In this document: positions 30,375 through 38,955 of the stretch, in pieces
Layout of the letters: each line of letters begins with the position of its first letter
Position numbering within the stretch: position 1 is the stretch's first letter
DNA from: Myxococcus xanthus
Lineage (GTDB): Bacteria; Myxococcota; Myxococcia; Myxococcales; Myxococcaceae
Reading direction: 5' to 3'
Length of the DNA: 64,000 nucleotides
Assembly (NCBI RefSeq): GCF_006402735.1
Contig: NZ_CP017174.1
Span: 2,483,001 to 2,547,000, forward strand
Translations under genes and position numbers: made by a program
Notes under the pieces: model-generated
Told to the model about the DNA's origin: nothing
Database searches by the model: none
The model's input: the letters and a program-made list of their open reading frames with translations, nothing else

Positions 30375-32519
30375 CTACGGGCCGGTCAGCCGGTGGAGCG
30401 GGAAGGAGGGATGGCTCCACGTCCCGCCGGGGAAGCTCATGTTCAGGGAGGACGGCATGGCGCTTGGAATGCCCGCCGCGCCGCTGGTGGTGAACGTCCC
30501 CGCGGGCGTCGAGTTCACGGACGGCGTGCCGGAGCACCCCGGGCACAGGTTGTTCCCGGTGATGTAGCTCATGGGGAAGGAGAGTGACGTGCCACTGCTG
30601 TTCACCACGCCCTGCAGCCACACCGGGCTGCTCCCCTGGTAGACGGTGATGTTGGCGACGTGCAGCGTGCCCTGGCTGGCGAAGGTGACGCCCCAGCCGG
30701 GCTGCAACGGGTTGAACCACGTGCCAGTCAGGTTCATGGCTGGGGCGCCGCTGGCGAACACGAACGGCTGGATGGGCTCGTTGCCGGAGAGGCCTGCCAT
30801 CGTCCAGTAGAAGCGCCACTGTCCGCCGCTGAGGATGAGCCGCGCGGTGCCGACGACGGAGGTCGTCGCGCTGGCGCCATTCCACGAGGTCCGCAGCAAG
30901 TCACCCCGCCACTCCCCGGGCTCCGCGTGCAGGTAGCTGAGGTACCAGATGGGGGTACCCGCCGCCGTGTACGTGAACCAGGTGACATAGAGCTGGTCGG
31001 AGGCGACTTGCTGGATGTCGATGGCATTGCCGGAGCGCGCCGGGTTCCACCAGAGCCCCTGGGTGGGGAGTGACGGCAGGTTGGTGTAGATGGCCGCCGC
31101 CGCGTTGACGCGGCCGGTCCCGCAGTGGCCGGCGCAGCCAGAGATGGGCGTCGCGGTCTTCTTGATGCGCGCGGCGACCAGGTCGGGCGTCAGGGAGGGT
31201 TTCTGCGACAGTATCAGCGCGGCGATACCCGCGACATGCGGCGCGGACATGGACGTCCCCGCCAGGTAGCGGTAGCAGTAGTCACCCGCGGTCAGCACCG
31301 AGACAGGCTTGCCAGTGGCCCAGGTCGACAGGACCTGGTCGGTGCCGCTGACATGGGGATCCAGGTCGGGGTCGGAAGGGCAGCCGATGCCCTGGCCATA
31401 CAGGCTTCCGCTGGCGAAGCCGCCGGGCGCAATCACGTCAACGCGGCTTCCCCTGTTGCTCCAGGTCGCCACGCCGCCGGATTGGGTGCTGGCGCCCACG
31501 GCGATGACGCCCTGGCAGGAGGCGGGCGTCACGTGCTCCGTCTGGTAGTTCGCCGCTCCATGGTTGCCAGCCGCGGCGACGAGCACCACGCCCTTCCCCA
31601 AGGCGTAGCTCACCGCGCTCTGCGTGTCCGGGTAGTTCGAACACGGGTGAATCGCGGAGGGGGCATTGGGGTTGTATCCCAACCCGAAGCTCATGTTGAT
31701 GACACGCGCGCCGTTGTCCGCCGCATAGCGGATGGCCGAGTTCACTCCAGTCATCGGGATGTAGCCGCTCGACGATGAAATCTTGAGCGGCATGAGCTGG
31801 CAGCCCCAGCAGACACCGGCCACGCCTACGCCGTTGTTCGTCCGGGCTCCGAGGATGCCGGCCACGTGCAGCCCGTGGTGCCAGGTGCCATCGTCATAGG
31901 GGTTCGGGTCTCCATCTCCGAAGTCGTAGCCCGTCGTCCAGCGGCCCAGCAGGTCCGGGTGATCCAGGCGTCCGGAGTCGAGCACGGCGATGGTGACGTT
32001 GCCAGTGACGGTGTCCCACGCCTGGGGCAGGTTGATGGCCGGGTAGTTCCACTGCTGCGAGTACAGCGGGTCGGTCGGCGTGGCGAAGAACTCGAAATAG
32101 AGGTTCTCGTGCGCGTACTCGACGTCGGGGTCCTGGCGCAGCGCTTCGATGGCCGCCAGGGTGCTGGCTTCCTCCTCGGCCACCGAGGCCTGGGCGAGCG
32201 GTTGCTCCCGCACCAGTGATACCAGGGACGCGCCACTGGGCAGCGGCTCGAGGAGCGCTGTCTGGTAGCCGCGCACGGACGGCACGGCGGCGGCATGGGG
32301 CCGCGCCTTGGCCGTGTCCTTCAGCTTCACGATGGCCTGGCCCGGGGCGAACCGCCGCCTGGCGTCTGCCCGCTTCAGCGGCTCCGGCGTGGCGGGGGCC
32401 TGGGTGAGGGCATCGCCTGTCACCGGGAGCGATGGCTCGGGGGATTCACTTCCGCAAGCGTTCAACAGCAGCGACGTCAGCAGCGTCGAGAGCAGGGGGA
32501 CTCGGACAGCCAGGCGCAT
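30375..32519 (-). CDS. subtilisin-like S8 protease lipoprotein
   Basis: 714 residues. The lipobox is LLLNAC (C22). An inhibitor-I9-like propeptide (FAPGQAIVKLKD) is followed by the S8 domain at about 145-475 with catalytic D181 (AVLDSGRLDHPDL), H215 (HHGLHVAG), oxyanion N319 (AAAGNHG) and S423 (GTSMSAPHVAG). The remaining about 230 residues contain two copies of a WW/SGxGxxxQ-type beta module (GLWWNPARSGNAIDIQQ and GTWFNPLQPGWGVTFASQG), often found C-terminal to secreted enzymes. It is probably an extracytoplasmic protease, possibly for predation. Lower-GC upstream DNA holds its promoter. Confidence 0.93.
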   Translation of the reverse strand: MRLAVRVPLLSTLLTSLLLNACGSESPEPSLPVTGDALTQAPATPEPLKRADARRRFAPGQAIVKLKDTAKARPHAAAVPSVRGYQTALLEPLPSGASLVSLVREQPLAQASVAEEEASTLAAIEALRQDPDVEYAHENLYFEFFATPTDPLYSQQWNYPAINLPQAWDTVTGNVTIAVLDSGRLDHPDLLGRWTTGYDFGDGDPNPYDDGTWHHGLHVAGILGARTNNGVGVAGVCWGCQLMPLKISSSSGYIPMTGVNSAIRYAADNGARVINMSFGLGYNPNAPSAIHPCSNYPDTQSAVSYALGKGVVLVAAAGNHGAANYQTEHVTPASCQGVIAVGASTQSGGVATWSNRGSRVDVIAPGGFASGSLYGQGIGCPSDPDLDPHVSGTDQVLSTWATGKPVSVLTAGDYCYRYLAGTSMSAPHVAGIAALILSQKPSLTPDLVAARIKKTATPISGCAGHCGTGRVNAAAAIYTNLPSLPTQGLWWNPARSGNAIDIQQVASDQLYVTWFTYTAAGTPIWYLSYLHAEPGEWRGDLLRTSWNGASATTSVVGTARLILSGGQWRFYWTMAGLSGNEPIQPFVFASGAPAMNLTGTWFNPLQPGWGVTFASQGTLHVANITVYQGSSPVWLQGVVNSSGTSLSFPMSYITGNNLCPGCSGTPSVNSTPAGTFTTSGAAGIPSAMPSSLNMSFPGGTWSHPSFPLHRLTGP

Positions 32520-32867
32520 GCAACCTCCAGGGAGTGTTGAGTGGAGGTCACAATCAAGACGGACTTCGCGTGTGTCAATGGATGTGGAGCTTGCTGGCTG
32601 GGTGCTGAGAGGGATTGTGGGGCGGGGTGATTTTTACGATGAGGGGAGAGGGCAATCCTTGCTGAGTGAGGCTGCGTGTCTTGTATTCTCTGAATGGGAG
32701 AGCCAGGGCGCGGCGCAGCCTGTGATTGTTTCGCGACCGCGCGAGAGCGGCCCTGGCGGCAGGAAAGGGGTTCTCTCCATTTCCGGGGGCTGTTCGTCGC
32801 GATGCGCGTTGCCCTGGGCGTGCTGGTCTGTGGTCCGACCGCCGAAGAAGTGGAAGCGCCGGCGGTC
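32520..32867. other. intergenic region, relatively AT-rich
   Basis: 348 bp between the minus-strand folD end and the subtilase start. It has more A/T than its surroundings and presumably carries the subtilase promoter. GCCAGGGC at 32702-32709 is complementary to 32750-32757 with a 40-base loop, a weak folD terminator candidate. No gene is supported. Confidence 0.4.
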
Positions 32868-33740
32868 CTACCGGGCCTGCCTCGCGGCCTGGAGCGTGTT
32901 CGCCAGGAGCATGGTGATGGTCATCGGCCCCACGCCGCCGGGCACCGGAGTGATGGCGCTGGCAATGGGCAGGATGGCATCGAAATCCACGTCCCCCACC
33001 ATGCGGTAGCCGCGCGGCGAGCTCGCGTCGGAGACGCGGTTCTGCCCCACGTCGATGACGACGACGCCCGGCTTCACCATGTCCGCGGTGATGAGGTTCT
33101 GCTTGCCCACCGCGACGATGAGGATGTCCGCCTGCCGCGTGAATGACGCGAGGTCCGGCGTGTGGCGGTGGGTGATGGTGACAGTGGCGTCGGGGCCCGG
33201 CGCCATCAGCAGCGACGCCAGCGGCTTGCTGACGATGAGGCTGCGGCCCACGATGACCACGTGCTTGCCCCGGGTGGGGATGTCCTCGCGCCGGAGCATC
33301 TCCATGATGCCGGCGGGGGTGCAGGGCACGAAGGCCCGGGGGTCTCCGACGAAGGCGAGCCCGGCGTTCACCGGGTGGAAGCCATCCACGTCCTTCGCCG
33401 GGTGGATGTGCTCCAGGACGGCCTTGTAGGGCAGGTGGGCCGGAAGCGGCAGCTGCACCAGGATGCCATGCACGGCCGGGTCGGCGTTCAGCCGGTCGAT
33501 GACGGCGAACAGCTCCTCCTTCGACACGTCCTCGGGCAGCGTCAGCGTCTGGCCGCGCATCCCCAGGGCCTCGCACGCCCGCGTCTTGCTCGCGACGTAG
33601 GCCTGGCTCGCCGGATTGTTGCCCACCAGCACCACGGAGAGCCCGGGCGTCACGCCAGCGGCCTGGAGCGCCGCGACTTCCTGGGCCATCTCCGCCCGCA
33701 TCACCCGGCTGATTTCGGTTCCATCGAGGGTCCGCGCCAT
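32868..33740 (-). CDS. folD: FolD methylenetetrahydrofolate dehydrogenase/cyclohydrolase
   Basis: 290 residues from the ATG at 33740. FolD converts 5,10-methylene-THF to 10-formyl-THF using NADP. Signatures: ASQAYVASKTRACEALGM with the catalytic Lys of the YxxxK motif, ILVQLPLPAHL, the HPAKDVDGFHPVNAGL loop, PCTPAGIMEML, the VIVGRSLIVSKPLASLL cofactor segment and PVPGGVGPMTITMLLANT at the end. Length and motifs are fully typical. It is a housekeeping gene in an otherwise accessory stretch. Confidence 0.97.
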   Translation of the reverse strand: MARTLDGTEISRVMRAEMAQEVAALQAAGVTPGLSVVLVGNNPASQAYVASKTRACEALGMRGQTLTLPEDVSKEELFAVIDRLNADPAVHGILVQLPLPAHLPYKAVLEHIHPAKDVDGFHPVNAGLAFVGDPRAFVPCTPAGIMEMLRREDIPTRGKHVVIVGRSLIVSKPLASLLMAPGPDATVTITHRHTPDLASFTRQADILIVAVGKQNLITADMVKPGVVVIDVGQNRVSDASSPRGYRMVGDVDFDAILPIASAITPVPGGVGPMTITMLLANTLQAARQAR

Positions 33741-33958
33741 GCGCGGCTTCTTACGCCAGATTCTCCAGGTTGGCGCAGCGCTTCTTCGCGGTGTCCACCC
33801 CGGACGGTGTCCTGGGACACGCTCCCCGTCGTACCCCGCGGGCCCTGGATTCGCGGGGAGCAAAAAGAGCAGGGCCCGCGCGCACTCGGGACTTGGGCGG
33901 CGAATGAGAGGGCGAGGACGGCGCGACGCCGGACCCGCTTCGCTTCTCGGAGAAACCC

Positions 33959-34768
33959 ATGACGTCCATGCATTGTCGTGTTGCCACCACCCAGCGCGAG
34001 CTCGACGACGCGGTCCGCGTCCGCTGGGCCGTCTTCGGCGGAGAGCTGGGGTTGATGACGGGGTGGGTGCCGCCGTCGCGTCGCGAGGTGAGCTGTTTCG
34101 ACACGCTGGACACCACCGTGCACCTGGTCGTCTACGCGGACGCGGCCCCGGTGGCCACGTTGCGGCTGCTGCTGCCCAACCCGGAGGTGGCGGATGCCAT
34201 CGGCGGACGGCTGGGGCTGGAGCTGGAGCAGAAGCTGGACCTGTCCGACGTGGTCCGCCCGGGCATGGTCATCGCGGAGACGTCGCGTTTCTGTGTGCTA
34301 GACGGCTGGCGCCACTCCGAGGCCGTCACCCGGCTGCACGCGGGCATCTACGAGGAGAGCCGGCGGCGCGGCGTGACGCACTGGATTGCGTCCGCGAACC
34401 TGGACACGGATTCGCGCGAGGACGCGATGCTGTCCTGCCAGGTGGCCGCCTACCGGGGCTGGATGAGCCGGCGCTGGCGCGTGGACGTGCCGGAGCCGGT
34501 GGAGGCGCCCGCCATCCCCAGCAATCCCTACTACACGCCCATGGAGCGGCTGCGCGCGGAGCAGGGCCTTCTGGACGGCCTGCGCGTGCCGAGGGCGCCC
34601 ACGCTCTTCGCCCGGAAGATGGGGGCGCGCTTCATCTCCGAGCCCCTCTACGACGCCAACTTCCGCCGCTTCACCCTGCCGCTCATCGCCGCGCTGGATG
34701 AGATTCCCGCCAGCACCCTGGCGCGCTTCAACGCGCTGGCGCAGCACCCCCTTCGCCGCGCCGCCTAG
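33959..34768 (+). CDS. GNAT-fold acyltransferase, LuxI/FeeM-like
   Basis: 269 residues. The pattern of autoinducer and N-acyl-amino-acid synthases is visible: VRVRWAVFGGELGLM near 20-35, an Asp in DTTVHLVVYADAAPVATLRL, and the key ETSRFCVLDGWRHSEAVTRL segment with the Glu-xx-Arg-Phe motif, followed by a helix and GVTHWIASANLD. This is the signature region of LuxI and FeeM proteins, which join an acyl-ACP chain to an amine. A C-terminal extension of about 90 residues follows. The acceptor substrate is unknown. It lies 81 bp upstream of a haem-oxygenase-like di-iron protein and probably forms an operon with it. Confidence 0.75.
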   Translation: MTSMHCRVATTQRELDDAVRVRWAVFGGELGLMTGWVPPSRREVSCFDTLDTTVHLVVYADAAPVATLRLLLPNPEVADAIGGRLGLELEQKLDLSDVVRPGMVIAETSRFCVLDGWRHSEAVTRLHAGIYEESRRRGVTHWIASANLDTDSREDAMLSCQVAAYRGWMSRRWRVDVPEPVEAPAIPSNPYYTPMERLRAEQGLLDGLRVPRAPTLFARKMGARFISEPLYDANFRRFTLPLIAALDEIPASTLARFNALAQHPLRRAA

Positions 34769-34849
34769 GCCGCTGGCGCTTCTTCCTTTCCTTCACCTTC
34801 AACGCGCAGCAGCCGGGGACCGGAAACGGCCCGGAAACAGGAGACGTCC

Positions 34850-35533
34850 GTGAACACGCAAGTGCAGAACCCGACGCAGGTGGACTGGGTGGCGGTGCTG
34901 GAGCAGGAGGCACGCGGGCTGGTGGCCGCGCTGGACGCGCAGCCCGACGCCCGTCGCCTCTTCGACGGCACCATCGACACCGAGGGCTACATCCACTACC
35001 TGATTCAGACCTACCACTATGCGCGCTGGAGCACGCCGATGCTGGCGGAGGCGGGCCACCGGCTCAAGCGCCAGGGCCGGCACCCGCATCTGGCGGAGCT
35101 GCTGGTGCAGAAGGCCGGAGAGGAACGCGGCCACGAGAAGTGGCTGCTGTCGGACCTGAAGAACCTGGGGTACCCGGAGGTGCGCGTGGAGACCGCGGCG
35201 CGGACCCCCGCGGTGGACGCCTACACCGGCTGGAACTTCTTCACCTCCCGGTCCGGCGTGCCGACGGCGGTGCTGGGGACGGCGTACGTGCTGGAGTACC
35301 TGTCCCAGACGCGAGCGACCGGTGTCGTGGAGCGTCTGATTGCGGCCGACGCGATTCCGGACATCCGCAAGTCCGTCACCTTCCTGCGCAGCCACGGCGC
35401 GCTGGACGGGGACCATGTGGCGGAGATGGAAGCGGTGCTGCGGACGCTGACGGACCCCGAGGACCAGGCGGCGGTGATTTTCTCCGCCCGCGCCACGCGG
35501 TGCATCTACCCGGGCATCTTCCGCGAGCGCTGA
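34850..35533 (+). CDS. haem-oxygenase-like di-iron oxidase (HDO/PqqC-TenA fold)
   Basis: 227 residues from a GTG with AGGAGA upstream. All-helical; candidate iron ligands match the HDO scheme: TYHYARWS (His), KAGEERGHEKW (ExxH), VLGTAYVLEYLSQT (Glu) and SHGALDGDHVAEME (H-x3-D-x2-H). Characterised HDOs include UndA, BesC, CADD and SznF, which use O2 to cleave or oxidise fatty acids, amino acids or amines. Close linkage to the LuxI/FeeM-like gene suggests it modifies the acylated product or its precursor. Confidence 0.82.
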   Translation: MNTQVQNPTQVDWVAVLEQEARGLVAALDAQPDARRLFDGTIDTEGYIHYLIQTYHYARWSTPMLAEAGHRLKRQGRHPHLAELLVQKAGEERGHEKWLLSDLKNLGYPEVRVETAARTPAVDAYTGWNFFTSRSGVPTAVLGTAYVLEYLSQTRATGVVERLIAADAIPDIRKSVTFLRSHGALDGDHVAEMEAVLRTLTDPEDQAAVIFSARATRCIYPGIFRER

Positions 35534-35625
35534 AGGCCGCATACCTCCCCGGTGGTAGAGACAGCCCCGCGGCTGAAGGCGATCCTCCCCTTCGAATCGT
35601 CGTCCGCGAAGTGGGAGGCGTCTTC

Positions 35626-35886
35626 ATGCGCTACATCACCCAGATCCGTCTCGAGGGAGGCGCGCTTCACGAGCATATTGCCCGCCTTCGCTGGAAGGAG
35701 GGCAACGAGGTGGGGGAAGGCAGCCGCCTGGAGCTGGTCCAGTGGCTCAAGGCGGGGGGAGACGCCCGCGTGCAGACGTGGCCCCGGGACGTGAAGGTCG
35801 AGGTCGTCGACGCCAGGCCTCCGTACCTGCGCACGAAGGCCAATGGCATCCTCACGGACAACCTGCTGGAGCTGCCGCGCTTCTGA
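35626..35886 (+). CDS. DUF3892 family small protein
   Basis: 86 residues; GGGAGG eight bases before the ATG. The pattern ITQIRLEGGALHEHIARLRW followed by SRLELVQWLKAGGDARV and a final LRTKANGILTDNLLELP is that of DUF3892, short cytosolic proteins of unknown function. A longer in-frame start upstream overlaps the di-iron oxidase gene and is not supported. It is convergent with the LuxR gene, only 7 bp apart. Confidence 0.8.
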   Translation: MRYITQIRLEGGALHEHIARLRWKEGNEVGEGSRLELVQWLKAGGDARVQTWPRDVKVEVVDARPPYLRTKANGILTDNLLELPRF

Positions 35887-35893
35887 CGTTGCT

Positions 35894-36976
35894 TCAGACG
35901 GGCTTGTTGAGGTGGGCCGCCTGGTAGAGGAAGTCCATCCGGTTGTCGATCTTCAGCCGGCGGAAGATGTCGCGCACGTGCGTCTTCACGGTGTCCTCGG
36001 AGAGCCCCAGCTCGCTGGCGATCTGCTCGTTGGACCAGTTCCGGAGCATGCCCCGCGCGATGTCGACCTGCCGGGCCGTGAGCTGCACGCGCATGGTTTC
36101 GGGGAGCGGAATCGACAAGGGAATTTCGTTCAGAATCAGGGCCCACTGACGCGGGCCCTCGGATTCAGGGAGCTCGACGAACCGCACCACCTGGTACGCA
36201 TCCCCGTGGAGGGACACCCAGAGGTCGCACTGGAGCCGTGCGTCCGGCGTCATCCGCGTCAAGGCCTCCAGCCGCTCCATGAGGACGAGCGGAATCCCCG
36301 AGGAATGAAGGTCCGAGGGCTTGAACCACCGCTCCAGCAGTGTGGCGGCCCGGCGTGAGCGCAGCACCTCGTGCGAGGGCGGCGCCACCACGACGTAGGC
36401 GGCGTCGGGCCGGCTGTAGAGCTCCTCCAGGAGGCGGGAGCCCGTCGAGGCCGTCTGCATGTCGCGGCAGTTGCGCACCGCGTTCAGCAGGTGGGGTGTG
36501 AGGCTCGTCAGGAAGGCGGCGTCCTTCTCCGAGAAAGCCAGCCGGCGGTCCCGGTAGAGCGTGAAGGCGCCCAGGAGCTGGGGATAGACAGGCAGGAGCA
36601 CCGCCATGACGTGCTCCAGGCTCAGGTCCAGTTCCTTGCTTCGCTGGTAGAGCGCGCTGCGCTCCAACTCCTTGCGGGTAATCATCTCCGAGTCCCGGAG
36701 GACCACACTCGGCTGGGCGAAGATGGGTGCCCGCACGAAGTCGGAGTCGACCCACTTGGAATACTCATCCAGGAGGGCCAGCCGGTAGCCGGGGACCAGC
36801 CATTGGAATTCGACGATGGGGCCCAGGTTGATGAGACACAGGCCCACGTAGTCGGCGGGCGTCAGCTCCAGCAGGGGCGCCCGGGCGGATTCGAGCGCTT
36901 TGGAGAGGGACAAGGTGCTGTTGAGTGCCGCGATGACTTTGTCCCGGAGCAAGAATTCATGGGAGGAGAGGTTCAT
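35894..36976 (-). CDS. LuxR-family transcriptional regulator
   Basis: 360 residues. The ATG at 36976 has AGGAAGGAAG upstream; a TTG at 37009 is the alternative. Residues about 15-190 look like a GAF-type sensor (DSDFVRAPIFAQPSVVLRDS, LLGAFTLYRDRRLAFSEKDA). A second helical/PAS-like part follows. The C-terminal 65 residues are a LuxR HTH: LTARQVDIARGMLRNWSNEQ then IASELGLSEDTVKTHVRDIF and RRLKIDNRMDFLYQA. No receiver domain, so it senses a ligand rather than a kinase. The gene is divergent from the ferritin-like lipoprotein, with a palindrome between them. Confidence 0.88.
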   Translation of the reverse strand: MNLSSHEFLLRDKVIAALNSTLSLSKALESARAPLLELTPADYVGLCLINLGPIVEFQWLVPGYRLALLDEYSKWVDSDFVRAPIFAQPSVVLRDSEMITRKELERSALYQRSKELDLSLEHVMAVLLPVYPQLLGAFTLYRDRRLAFSEKDAAFLTSLTPHLLNAVRNCRDMQTASTGSRLLEELYSRPDAAYVVVAPPSHEVLRSRRAATLLERWFKPSDLHSSGIPLVLMERLEALTRMTPDARLQCDLWVSLHGDAYQVVRFVELPESEGPRQWALILNEIPLSIPLPETMRVQLTARQVDIARGMLRNWSNEQIASELGLSEDTVKTHVRDIFRRLKIDNRMDFLYQAAHLNKPV

Positions 36977-37449
36977 CGACGCGAGCTTCCTTCCTGCCTG
37001 GTCAGGCAACCCTGCGGGTCCGTTTCTGTGTCAGGCCATTCAATAGGCTCCGACTGAAAGGCTGTCCCTCACCCCCCAGTGGTAGGCCCCGAGCTTGACA
37101 GGAGGTTCCCTCGCCTGCCGGTGGTCATGCAAGGGGCTGTCGATGGCTTGACAAGACGCGGCCAGCCTCAGCAGCCGTTCCTTGAAAGGCGTCCTGCGCT
37201 TGAATGGCGTCCAGGGATTCGCGGCGGGCGTTCAGCTCACGCACCGCTTGGTTTTTGTTTCGCTCCTCTGGCCGGGAATGGCGCTCTTGAGGTCACCCAA
37301 GCCGAGAGGAACCACCCCCTCAGGTTTCTGAGCAGGGCAGGCAGAAAACGTCGGCATTTCGCGACACCTGTCAGGCGCTCCCTGACGTGCAGGTGTTGGC
37401 ATCTTCATTGCTGAAGTGCGGGTTCCCAATCGCAGGAGGCTTTGCACCC
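36977..37449. other. divergent intergenic region, LuxR regulator / ferritin-like lipoprotein
   Basis: 473 bp carrying both outward promoters. A T-rich patch (TTTTTGTTT near 37250) and the inverted repeat at 37364-37396 are the visible signals. No gene is supported. Confidence 0.45.
37364..37396. promoter_or_regulatory. nested inverted repeat, candidate LuxR-type operator
   Basis: ACACCTG (37364-37370) pairs with CAGGTGT (37390-37396) and, inside it, TCAGG (37371-37375) pairs with CCTGA (37381-37385). It sits 53 bp upstream of the lipoprotein start. Position and symmetry suit an operator for the divergent LuxR regulator, or a 5'-leader hairpin. Confidence 0.4.
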
Positions 37450-38766
37450 ATGGATTCGAATCGCTTGCGTCTGCTCTTCTCCCGGGCCCTTCGCGCCTCA
37501 CTCTTGTCGCCCCTGACGCTGGCCGGATGTGACGGTGAGGTGGACCTGACGGGTTATTCGCCACCCGCATGCGACAATGGCGAGCTGGCCATGACAGGAT
37601 TGTCGCCTGCGGCCGCGCCGGACTTCGTGCAACTGCGGAGCTTCCATGCGGCGGGCGAGCCCGTGGCAACGAGCCCTGTCACCTCCGCGGGAACACCTTG
37701 CGCGACGGCGACCCAGACCCAGGCATGTCTGTCAGAGCTCGAGGCATTGGCGCCTGCCCGTGGGTTCCGCGACGCCTGCGGTTTCATCTGCACCGACTAT
37801 TTCCTCGCGACGACCCGGGGCGACGTGGTGTCTGCCATCTCCTCGCTGGAGGCCCTGAAGTCGTTCCTGGGGCCGATTGATACGGCGCAGGAGGCCGCGC
37901 TGACTGCCTTTGCCGCGGGCTACGAAGTGCGCTGTGGCGGGCTCAAGTATGGGGCGGTGAAGGAGTTGGGCGACGGTGCGTTCGGCGTCGTCGGCACCAA
38001 GGGCATGGCGTGTGGTAAGGGGACGGCGTTGACGCAGTATGCCCTGCGCGTGTCGTCAACGGGCGAGGTGGTGGAGGAGGAGCGCAAGGTGTTGGAGCGG
38101 GGCACGGACAACTGTTCCGTGGGGCGCAGGCCCGAAGGACTGCGCTCACAAGGCTCGGTGGCGTGTGGCGATGTGCTGGGAAAGCACTTCGCCGCCGTTG
38201 CCCACCTGGAGGCCGCGTCCATCCAGGCCTTCCTGCTGCTCCGGGAGGAACTGGCCGCGCATGGCGCGGACCTCGCGCTGCAGGACGCGGCGCTGATGAG
38301 CGCCCTGGAGGAGGTCATGCACACGGAGGTCAGCGCCCGCCTGGCGGGGCGGCACGGCGCGACGCCCCAGGCTCCCCGGGTGGACGCGGCGGCGCCCCGT
38401 TCCCTGTTCGCGGTGGCGCTGGACAACGCGGTGGAGGGCTGTGTGCGGGAGACGTTCGGCGCGCTGGTGGCTCGGCACCAGTCGCTTCATGCCCAGGACG
38501 CCGAGGTGCGCACCTCCATGGCCCGCATCGCGGAGGACGAGACGCGGCACGCGGAGCTCTCGTGGAAGATTGATGCCTGGGCGCAGGCGCGGCTGTCGGA
38601 GGGGGAGCGCGAGGTGCTCCGGCTGGCGAAGCAGCGGGCCGCGGCGGCCCTGCGCGAGGAGGCCTCCGTGCCGGTGAATCCCGTGCTCGTGTCCGAGGCC
38701 GGGCTGCCCCCGCCCGAGGTCGCCGTGGCGATGGTGGACACGCTCGCTCAGGAGCTGTGGGCCTGA
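37450..38766 (+). CDS. lipoprotein with C-terminal ferritin-like di-iron domain
   Basis: 438 residues. Lipobox LTLAGC (C27). The first about 230 residues are Cys-containing and unassigned (DACGFICTDYFL, YEVRCGGLKYG). Residues about 245-425 show a four-helix ferritin-like set: HLEAASIQAFLLLREEL (Glu), EEVMHTEVSARLAG (ExxH), VRETFGALVARHQ (Glu) and EDETRHAELSW (ExxH). That is the complete two-Glu, two-ExxH ligand set for a di-iron centre. The protein would therefore be a membrane-tethered oxidase or iron-binding protein in the envelope. The rest is novel to me. Confidence 0.8.
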   Translation: MDSNRLRLLFSRALRASLLSPLTLAGCDGEVDLTGYSPPACDNGELAMTGLSPAAAPDFVQLRSFHAAGEPVATSPVTSAGTPCATATQTQACLSELEALAPARGFRDACGFICTDYFLATTRGDVVSAISSLEALKSFLGPIDTAQEAALTAFAAGYEVRCGGLKYGAVKELGDGAFGVVGTKGMACGKGTALTQYALRVSSTGEVVEEERKVLERGTDNCSVGRRPEGLRSQGSVACGDVLGKHFAAVAHLEAASIQAFLLLREELAAHGADLALQDAALMSALEEVMHTEVSARLAGRHGATPQAPRVDAAAPRSLFAVALDNAVEGCVRETFGALVARHQSLHAQDAEVRTSMARIAEDETRHAELSWKIDAWAQARLSEGEREVLRLAKQRAAAALREEASVPVNPVLVSEAGLPPPEVAVAMVDTLAQELWA

Positions 38767-38955
38767 GGCTGGTGGGACGGTGGGGCAGGTGACGTGCCCC
38801 ACTCGCCGCGCCCGCTGTGCGCCCAGCGGGCGGCCCGGCATTCGGACGGAGGCCCTATGGGGCAAGCGGCGAGGAGGGCTCGTTGTTACGCTCAGCGGAG
38901 GGAGTCCCGGCGCAGGGAATCTTCATGGGGCTCGGGAAGGGATGAGGCGTAGGAG

